DNA from: an uncultured Bacteroidales bacterium
GTDB taxonomy: Bacteria > Bacteroidota > Bacteroidia > Bacteroidales > UBA932
Direction: 5' to 3'
NCBI GenBank assembly: GCA_934680015.1
Contig: CAKUSP010000002.1
Location: 186,001-250,000, forward strand
DNA length: 64,000 nt
How positions within the stretch are numbered: position 1 is the stretch's first letter; every line of letters starts with the position of its first letter. The notes under the pieces are model-generated. The model was not told the DNA's origin, ran no database searches, and saw nothing but the letters and a program-made list of their open reading frames with translations. Below, piece after piece: positions 43,050 through 50,317 of this stretch. Position numbers and translations under genes: made by a program.

Positions 43050-44441
43050 ATGATTAGAAAAAGTTTGGTGATATTGACTGCGATTTTGGTAAGTGCAATA
43101 GTCGTCCATAGTCAAGTCATAGTGGATCCTGCGATAGAAGTAAGGCCCATTAAGGTGATGAATGCTGTAAATAACGGCCCTAAGATGGCACCTGCAAGTC
43201 AGAAAAAAGGTAATTTTGAAGCTTATAAAGCAGCGAACTTTCCTTATGCCCGTCTGCACGATGCTCCACTCTATGCTCCTTGGACCAAATGTGTGGACAT
43301 TACATGCATCTTCCCCGATTTCGACGCTGACGAGACTAAGGCTGAATCGTACGATTTTACTCTCACAGATAAACTCCTTTCAGACATTCAAGCTACTGGA
43401 ACTAAGGTATTCTATCGCTTGGGCCAATCCATCGAAAACGCTTCTAAAAAATACGATGTGTTTCCGCCTAAGGACTATAAGAAATGGGCGAGAATATGTG
43501 AGCACATTATAAGACATTATAATGAAGGCTGGTCAGATGGTTTCCACTATGGCATAGAGTATTGGGAAATCTGGAATGAACCGGACCTTGGATTTAAGGC
43601 TGGTCGTCATCTAAGAAAGGATTCTCCTACATGGAACGGAACAGACAAAGAGTTTTTTAAGTTCTATGAATTGGTTTCCAAACACTTAAAGTCACGATTC
43701 CCGGAGCTAAAGATAGGAGGACCGGCGCTTTGCGAGGATAATCTCTGGGCTGAGAATTTCCTTTTGTATTGCTCTAAGCATAATATAGAATTAGACTTTT
43801 TCTCCTATCATCTTTATGCTGGAACAGTCGAGGCTTTCGAAAAGAAAAATGAACTGATGCGTTCTTTATTAGATAAATATGGCTATGATGATGTTCCAAT
43901 GATACTCGATGAATGGAATTATCTGGCTAACTGGACAGATGAGTTCGTTTATACGACTGAGGTTATATCTTCTTATGTGGGCGCCGCTTTTACTTCTGCT
44001 ATCATGCAAACCTCGCAGGATGGCCCTGTGGACATGCTGATGTATTACGATGCTCGCCCTAATACTTCCTTTAACGGCTTGTTCGATCAGACCACTTTAT
44101 CGACACTTCCGGCATATTATTCTTTCTATGCATGGAATAAACTACGCGAGGCTGGCACTCAAGTTTTTTCTTATACCAGCGATTTGAAAAATATCTATGT
44201 TACGGCTGCGAAAGGGAGTGATGGTAAATTATTTATCTTAATCACCAGTTATTCAAGTGATAAGAATGTTGTGGCTCCGTCGAGTTTCGAACTTGAAATA
44301 AAGAATATGAAAATTAACGAAGTACGTTCTTTTGTGACAGACAAATATAAATTATATACAGAAACTCCAGTTCAAGTCGTTGATAATAAAATGGATTTAA
44401 CTCTATCTGCTAACTCAGTCACTCTTATAGAAATCAAATAA
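43050..44441 (+). CDS. GH39-like clan GH-A glycoside hydrolase
   Basis: A 463-residue protein with a signal peptide (LVILTAILVSAIVVHS) and a (beta/alpha)8 barrel. The clan GH-A acid/base Glu177 is in YWEIWNEPDL after strand 4, and the nucleophile candidate Glu288 is in MILDEWNYLA after strand 7. A C-terminal beta-sandwich (about 385-463) completes the GH39 layout. GH39 includes beta-xylosidases, iduronidases and some arabinosidases; the specificity here is open. It stands between hairpin elements B and C. Confidence 0.78.
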   Translation: MIRKSLVILTAILVSAIVVHSQVIVDPAIEVRPIKVMNAVNNGPKMAPASQKKGNFEAYKAANFPYARLHDAPLYAPWTKCVDITCIFPDFDADETKAESYDFTLTDKLLSDIQATGTKVFYRLGQSIENASKKYDVFPPKDYKKWARICEHIIRHYNEGWSDGFHYGIEYWEIWNEPDLGFKAGRHLRKDSPTWNGTDKEFFKFYELVSKHLKSRFPELKIGGPALCEDNLWAENFLLYCSKHNIELDFFSYHLYAGTVEAFEKKNELMRSLLDKYGYDDVPMILDEWNYLANWTDEFVYTTEVISSYVGAAFTSAIMQTSQDGPVDMLMYYDARPNTSFNGLFDQTTLSTLPAYYSFYAWNKLREAGTQVFSYTSDLKNIYVTAAKGSDGKLFILITSYSSDKNVVAPSSFELEIKNMKINEVRSFVTDKYKLYTETPVQVVDNKMDLTLSANSVTLIEIK

Positions 44442-44461
44442 ATTAATTTTTTTGTATAATC

Positions 44462-44580
44462 ATCGTAAGAGGGTGGTGAGGAAAGTGGCTAGTCGCCCGT
44501 GACTTGTGAACGGGAGGGGCCCACGAAGTGGGAGGGATAGCGCGAAGCGCGTATCACTTTCCTCACCACCCTCTTACGAT
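44462..44580 (-). repeat. nested hairpin element C (core reversed)
   Basis: A perfect 26-bp inverted repeat (44462-44487 with 44555-44580) encloses a 67-nt core in the opposite orientation to A, B and D. Read on the minus strand, the core again starts ATACGC and ends GACTAGC, with hairpin 1 GCGC-TTC-GCGC, short hairpin 2 and hairpin 3 unchanged. It lies between the GH39-like and GH3 fusion genes. Confidence 0.9.
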
Positions 44581-44619
44581 AGAATCATTTCATAGAAGAA
44601 CTATAATGGTTTCTTTGTA

Positions 44620-47600
44620 ATGTCTTTTATTTCATTATTTTTATCACTTTCGGTTTTCGTCTCAGAACTGATGTCCCAGATGACATTAGAAGAGAAAATA
44701 GGTCAGCTTAATCTTCCTGTTGCTCCATCTGAAATTGTAACGGGTGAGACCACTTCTGAAAACATCCTTTCCCTTATCCGAAATGGACAAGCAGGGGCGG
44801 TCTTTAATGCTACCGGCTATGAAACAGTATACGAACTCCAGCGAATAGCTGTCGAAGAAACACGATTAGGAATTCCGCTCCTTTTCGGTTTAGATGTAAT
44901 ACATGGATACAAAACCTGTTTTCCTGTTCCACTTGGCATGTCATCCAGTTGGAACATGGAGCTTGTGGAGAAAATGTCGAGGATCTCAGCTATCGAAGCC
45001 TCTGCTGATGGGATAAATTGGCTCTATGGCCCCATGGTGGATGTCAGCAGAGACCCTCGTTGGGGAAGATGCGTGGAAGGACCAGGTGAAGACCCTTATT
45101 TTAATGGTCAATACGCAGTCGCTTCCGTCAAAGGAATACAAGGTGAGTTAAAAGATGATAGTGAGATACTTGCATGCGCGAAGCACTTCGCCTTATATGG
45201 AGCATCTGAATCCGGCATGGATTATCGAGAGACAGACATGAGTCTTGAACGCATGTATAATGTTTATCTTGAACCATATAAATATGCCGTAGATGCTGGG
45301 GTGAAAACAATAATGGGCTCGTTCAATGATATAAACGGCGTTCCGGCAAGCGCTAATGAATATCTTCTAAAAGAAGTGTTGAGAGATTATTGGGGCTTCG
45401 ATGGATTCGTGGTGTCGGATTACAATGCAGTAAGCGAATTAACTAAACACGGACTTGGCGATGCTTACGAAGTTTCAAAAAGGGCAATTGATGCGGGCAT
45501 GGATATGGATATGGTCTGTGCTTTCTATGTGAAAAATATAGCACAAGCAGTGCAAAATGGAGATATCTCTGAGGAAGTGATAGATGATGCTTGTCGGCGT
45601 ATTCTTGAAATCAAATGCGAATTGGGGCTATTCGACGATCCGTACAGATTCATAAAGAAAGGGGCTGCTGCACAAAAGATTGGTACGAAAGAAGCTGAAG
45701 AATTGGCATACGAAAGTGCTGTAGAGTCCTTCGTGTTGTTAAAGAACGACGGGGTACTTCCGCTGAAAAAGGGATCGAAAGTTGCATTTGTGGGGCCTTT
45801 TGTAGATGCCGGTGCGCAGTATGCTGGTAGTTGGTCCGCTAAGACTCCGAAAGAATTGGCATCCATACTCGATGTGCTTAAATCGCGCTCCGACATAGAA
45901 TATCTCTATGCTCAAGGCTCGAATATTTTAGATGATGCACAGCTTGAAAAAGCAACCACTTTTAGGCGTCCTTACAAAAGGGATAGTCGCTCGAATGAAG
46001 CGATGTTAAAGGAGGCGTTAAAGGTTGCCAGGCGATCAGATGTGGTAGTGGCGTGTCTTGGCGAAGGCGCATATATGACCGGAGAATCGAATAGTCGGAC
46101 CTCATTGGATCTTCCAGATTGTCAAAGAGAACTTTTAAGAAAACTTGTGGACACAGGAAAACCTGTAGTGCTCGTGCTTTTCAGTGGAAGACCGATGACT
46201 CTTTCGTGGGAAAATGAAAGGGTTTCTGCGATTTTGGATGTGTGGTATGGAGGGACGCGCACAGCAGATGCCGTCTTGGATGTTCTAAAGGGAGATGTGA
46301 ATCCTTCGGGGAAACTGACCATGACTTTCCCGCGAAATGTAGGGCAAATCCCTATTTATTATGCTTATAAGCCATCTGGCAGACCTAATAAGTTTGATGA
46401 TGGGTTTAATAGGTTTCGGAGTAGCTGGATAGATTCGCCGACATCGCCACTTTATCCTTTTGGATATGGGCTTAGTTACACGACTTTCGAGTATTCCGAT
46501 GTGCGTTTAAGCAGTGATAAGATGTCGATGGATGGCTCGGTTAAGGCATCTGTCGTGGTGAAAAATACAGGCAGTCGCGATGGAAAAGAGATAGTTCAGC
46601 TTTATATCCACGATAAAGTGTCTTCCATGACTCGTCCTGTGAAGGAATTGAGGGGTTTTCAAAAGGTGTTTATTCCATCTGGAGATTCTAGTGTGGTGAC
46701 TTTTGATATTACCCCTGACATGCTTTCGTGGTATTATGTGGATCAATACAATATGTCCCGAAAGCCTGCACCTATAAGTGCTGAAAAATCATTGGAACCA
46801 GGAGAGTTCGAGATTATGATAGTGCCAAATAGTGCTCATGCCCATTCGGCAGTGCTTGAAGTTGTGCGACCACGAGTAAAAGTGAAGGAATTTGGCGCTC
46901 TTTCTTCAGGAGAAATGACTCATCTGTATGCTCTTACAAATTCTTCTGGTTCGAAAATGTCATTGTGCGATTACGGAGCGCGTATAGTCAGTATCAAAGT
47001 GCCAGATCGAAATGGTTATATGGACGATGTGGTCGTGGGGTATGGAGATATTGCTTCATTTGAAACTAAAGATCGGTTTATGGGTTGTACTATAGGGCGT
47101 TATGCCAATCGTATTGATAACGCTTCTTTCTTTTTAGATGGGCATAATTATGTTCTTGATGCCAATGAGCATTTTCGCGGAGCACCAGTTCAGTGTCATG
47201 GTGGAAAAGAGGGTTTCGACAGGTTTATATGGGATTCGGAAGTGTTGGAAACACCAGATAGTGTGGGCGTTAGATTTCATAGGCTAAGCCCAGATGGAGA
47301 AGGTGGGTTCCCAGGTAATTGTGATTGCTATGTGACTTTCTGGTGGACAGAAGATAATGTGTGTCGAATCGTGTATGAGGCTACTACAGATAAATCGACT
47401 GTAGTTTGTATGTCAAATCACACTTATTTTAATCTGAAAGGAAGCGAGCCTTCTTATGTAATGGATCATCTATTAAGGGTGAATTCCGATACTTGTATTC
47501 AGAATAATACTCATTTCTGTCCAGATCTTGTGCTTTCAGTAGAGGGGACTCCATTTGATTTTAGGGAGCCTCATAGGGTAGATTATAGATTAGATAAGCC

Positions 47601-47934
47601 TTCCAAGCAGCTTGAAATTATGCATGGAATGTCAGCGTGTTGGGCTATAAGGGATTATGATGGGACCCTTAGATGTGCATCTGATCTTTATGACGCGGGA
47701 AGCGGGCGTGGGGTGCAGACTTGGACGACAGAACCGGCACTGCTTACTTACACTGCCAGGCTTCATAATGAAAAGATGATTGGAAAATATGGTCCACTTC
47801 AAAAATATGGGGCAATGCTTTTGGAAACTATACATTTCCCGGATTCACCTAATCAGAGTCGTTTCCCATCTGCAGTACTTCGTCCAGGAGAAAAATATCG
47901 CTCTGTCACTGAATGGAGATTTTATAAGAAATGA
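44620..47934 (+). CDS. GH3 beta-glycosidase fused to aldose 1-epimerase (GalM)
   Basis: A 1104-residue two-enzyme protein. Residues about 20-750 are a complete BglX-type GH3: MTLEEKIGQL, the catalytic (beta/alpha)8 domain with nucleophile Asp267 in FVVSDYNAV, the second alpha/beta domain (VACLGEGAYMTGESNSR) and the fibronectin-III-like end (PFGYGLSYTTFEYSD ... GDSSVVTFDI). Residues about 765-1104 are a full mutarotase: CDYGARIVSIKVPDRNG, GRYANRI, His934 in NHTYFNL and catalytic Glu1069 in LLETIHFPDSPN. There is no frame break at the joint. A short hydrophobic N-terminus may be a signal peptide. The enzyme would release a beta-linked hexose and equilibrate its anomers on the spot. Confidence 0.92.
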   Translation: MSFISLFLSLSVFVSELMSQMTLEEKIGQLNLPVAPSEIVTGETTSENILSLIRNGQAGAVFNATGYETVYELQRIAVEETRLGIPLLFGLDVIHGYKTCFPVPLGMSSSWNMELVEKMSRISAIEASADGINWLYGPMVDVSRDPRWGRCVEGPGEDPYFNGQYAVASVKGIQGELKDDSEILACAKHFALYGASESGMDYRETDMSLERMYNVYLEPYKYAVDAGVKTIMGSFNDINGVPASANEYLLKEVLRDYWGFDGFVVSDYNAVSELTKHGLGDAYEVSKRAIDAGMDMDMVCAFYVKNIAQAVQNGDISEEVIDDACRRILEIKCELGLFDDPYRFIKKGAAAQKIGTKEAEELAYESAVESFVLLKNDGVLPLKKGSKVAFVGPFVDAGAQYAGSWSAKTPKELASILDVLKSRSDIEYLYAQGSNILDDAQLEKATTFRRPYKRDSRSNEAMLKEALKVARRSDVVVACLGEGAYMTGESNSRTSLDLPDCQRELLRKLVDTGKPVVLVLFSGRPMTLSWENERVSAILDVWYGGTRTADAVLDVLKGDVNPSGKLTMTFPRNVGQIPIYYAYKPSGRPNKFDDGFNRFRSSWIDSPTSPLYPFGYGLSYTTFEYSDVRLSSDKMSMDGSVKASVVVKNTGSRDGKEIVQLYIHDKVSSMTRPVKELRGFQKVFIPSGDSSVVTFDITPDMLSWYYVDQYNMSRKPAPISAEKSLEPGEFEIMIVPNSAHAHSAVLEVVRPRVKVKEFGALSSGEMTHLYALTNSSGSKMSLCDYGARIVSIKVPDRNGYMDDVVVGYGDIASFETKDRFMGCTIGRYANRIDNASFFLDGHNYVLDANEHFRGAPVQCHGGKEGFDRFIWDSEVLETPDSVGVRFHRLSPDGEGGFPGNCDCYVTFWWTEDNVCRIVYEATTDKSTVVCMSNHTYFNLKGSEPSYVMDHLLRVNSDTCIQNNTHFCPDLVLSVEGTPFDFREPHRVDYRLDKPSKQLEIMHGMSACWAIRDYDGTLRCASDLYDAGSGRGVQTWTTEPALLTYTARLHNEKMIGKYGPLQKYGAMLLETIHFPDSPNQSRFPSAVLRPGEKYRSVTEWRFYKK

Positions 47935-47940
47935 TATATA

Positions 47941-48098
47941 GCCGAGTAAGTACGTGGTCCAGAACGATACGCGCTTCGCGCTATCCCTCCCTTTTGATGG
48001 GGCTCTGCCCCATAACATCCCCGCGGCTCCCATCAAAGGGCCCCTCCCGTTCACAAGTCACGGGCGACTAGCCGTTCTGGTCCCCATACTTACTCGGC
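47941..48098 (+). repeat. nested hairpin element D
   Basis: 26-bp arms (47941-47966 with 48073-48098) pair at 23 of 26 positions and enclose a 106-nt core of the long type. Hairpin 1 is GCGC-TTC-GCGC, hairpin 2 is the long form almost identical to A, and hairpin 3 is unchanged. It lies between the GH3 fusion and the second GH97 gene. Confidence 0.88.
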
Positions 48099-48139
48099 AA
48101 AAAACATGTAAAGAAAAAAGAATCCAAGTTACAAACTAA

Positions 48140-50317
48140 ATGAAAAAAAATTATATATCACTTATCGCCATCATTTTCCCATTATTGGCATATTCAGAAG
48201 AAGTTCTTACTTCTCCTCATGGCACTAACACCATCCGTTTCGAACTTTCCGAAAGTGGCCATATGCTTTATAGTGTAATCCATGAAGGAAAGCCTGTGAT
48301 TCTGCCTTCAAAACTTGGCTTCGAACTTCGAGGAAATGTTAAATCCACTGAAATCAAGTACTGCGATGATGGCTCTATTCAAAAAGTGGATAAGACCCCA
48401 TGTTATTATTTCGACAGCGATTTCGAACTCTTAGACGTTAAGCGCGACTCCCACGACGAAGTGTGGAATCCCGTATGGGGCGAAGAGAGCCAAATCAGGG
48501 ATTGTTATAATGAGATGCTTGTAGCTCTTCGGCAGAAAAATACGGGCAAACTATTGAACTTAAGGTTTAAAGCCTATGACGATGGGGTGGCTTTCCGTTA
48601 TGAATTTCCGACAAATCAGCCACTTACTAAATTCGTTATAAAAGAAGAACTGACTGAGTTTAATCTAACAGCAGACCATACGAGCTGGTGGATTCCAGGC
48701 GATTACGATTCTCAAGAGTATAGTTATACGAAGAGCCGTCTCTCGGAGATTTCCACAGAGATGAGAAATGTATTGAAAAACGCTAATAATAGGACTCCAT
48801 TTAATACTAATGCAGTTCAGACAGCATTTCTTATGAAAACGGATGGTGGACTATATATAACGCTTCACGAGGCTGCGCTTGTAAATTACTCATGTGCACA
48901 TCTTTTAGTAAATGCCTCAAATCATAGCCTCCAAATATCACTTACCCCTGATGCTCAAGGGTGGAAAGGAGACATGACCACACCAAGTGTCACTCCATGG
49001 CGAACTATTCAGATGGCAGACAAAGCTACTGATCTTCTTGCTTCAAGACTTGTACTGAATCTAAATGAACCATGTGCTCTTGAAGATGTTTCATGGATAC
49101 ACCCTGGGAAATACATGGGTGTGTGGTGGGAGATGATATGTCTTCGAAAAAGCTGGAGCTATACTCGTGATTTTAAAACAGTAGATATTGAAAGTGTTGA
49201 TTATAAGAATGCTAAGCCTAAGGAAACTCACGCGGCTAATACTGAATATGTAAAACATTATATAGACTTCGCATCTAAAAATGGATTCGATGCTCTTCTT
49301 GTGGAAGGATGGAATCTCGGATGGGAGGAATGGTCTGACCTCACAAAAGAACATGTGTTCAATTTTACTAAGTCTTATCCCGATTTCGATGTCGAAGAAG
49401 TTAATCGCTATGCTCACACAAAAGATATTAAGCTTGTAATGCACCATGAAACTGCCAGTAGCGTAAGAGACTATGAACGCCAATTAGATAGCGCTTACAC
49501 TTTTATGAATTGTTACGGATACGATGTCGTAAAGTCAGGCTATGTCGGTGATATTCAGCCGAAAGGAGAATACCATTTCGGTCAGTGGATGAATGACCAT
49601 TATCTTTATTGTGTAAAAAAAGCAGCGGAACATCATATAATGGTCAATGCCCATGAAGCCACCAGACCTACGGGGCTATGCCGCACTTATCCTAATCTGA
49701 TTGGTAATGAAAGTGCTAAGGGAACAGAATACCAATTCCTTTCTCGCGCTGGTATCGCTCCAGGCCACACCGCTATATTACCATTTACTCGTCTTAATGG
49801 GGGGCCTATGGATTATACTCCGGGCATTTTCTGCATGGATCTCGACGGGTGGGCAGGACGGCCTGCTCATGTGAACAGCACTATATGCGGACAACTTGGC
49901 CTATACCTAACTATGTATTCTCCTATGCAGATGGTAGCCGACACCCCAGAACATTATATGGAACACCCTGATGCTTTTCAATTCATTAAAGATGTCGCGG
50001 TAGATTGGAGTGAAAGCAGATATCTCTATGCAGAGCCTATGGAATATGTGGTGGTGGCGAGAAAAGCTAAAGACTCTGGTGAATGGTTCTGCGGAGGTGT
50101 TACCGATGGAACGGCTCGTGAATTTGAAATTAAACTCGATTTTTTGGAAGAAGGAAAATACGAAGCTCAAGTTTACTGCGATGCTTCTGATGCGGATTGT
50201 TACACTAATGAACAAGCTTACAAGATTGAGCATAAGAAAGTTACTAAAAACAGTAAAATACGGGTTAGAATGGCTCCTGGTGGAGGATTTGCTATAAGGT
50301 TTAAAAAATTAGCTTGA
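48140..50317 (+). CDS. GH97 glycoside hydrolase, inverting SusB-type (alpha-glucosidase)
   Basis: A 725-residue protein with a signal peptide (SLIAIIFPLLAYSEE), an N-terminal beta-supersandwich and a barrel (PGKYMGVWWEMICLRKSWSY; FDALLVEGWNLGWEEW). The SusB-branch features are GYDVVKSGYVGDIQPKGEYH, IMVNAHEATRPTGLCRTYPN and IGNESAKGTEYQ, whose Glu residues serve the inverting, calcium-dependent mechanism. The C-terminal beta-domain ends MAPGGGFAIRFKKLA. Length matches SusB. It would hydrolyse alpha-glucosides in the periplasm and release beta-glucose. Its stop overlaps the next start by one base. Confidence 0.92.
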   Translation: MKKNYISLIAIIFPLLAYSEEVLTSPHGTNTIRFELSESGHMLYSVIHEGKPVILPSKLGFELRGNVKSTEIKYCDDGSIQKVDKTPCYYFDSDFELLDVKRDSHDEVWNPVWGEESQIRDCYNEMLVALRQKNTGKLLNLRFKAYDDGVAFRYEFPTNQPLTKFVIKEELTEFNLTADHTSWWIPGDYDSQEYSYTKSRLSEISTEMRNVLKNANNRTPFNTNAVQTAFLMKTDGGLYITLHEAALVNYSCAHLLVNASNHSLQISLTPDAQGWKGDMTTPSVTPWRTIQMADKATDLLASRLVLNLNEPCALEDVSWIHPGKYMGVWWEMICLRKSWSYTRDFKTVDIESVDYKNAKPKETHAANTEYVKHYIDFASKNGFDALLVEGWNLGWEEWSDLTKEHVFNFTKSYPDFDVEEVNRYAHTKDIKLVMHHETASSVRDYERQLDSAYTFMNCYGYDVVKSGYVGDIQPKGEYHFGQWMNDHYLYCVKKAAEHHIMVNAHEATRPTGLCRTYPNLIGNESAKGTEYQFLSRAGIAPGHTAILPFTRLNGGPMDYTPGIFCMDLDGWAGRPAHVNSTICGQLGLYLTMYSPMQMVADTPEHYMEHPDAFQFIKDVAVDWSESRYLYAEPMEYVVVARKAKDSGEWFCGGVTDGTAREFEIKLDFLEEGKYEAQVYCDASDADCYTNEQAYKIEHKKVTKNSKIRVRMAPGGGFAIRFKKLA

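Noticed and set aside
47954-48139. 61-codon + frame through hairpin element D
   Set aside because: It is a translation of the repeat core; similar frames arise from every long copy of the core, and the repeat structure explains the conservation.
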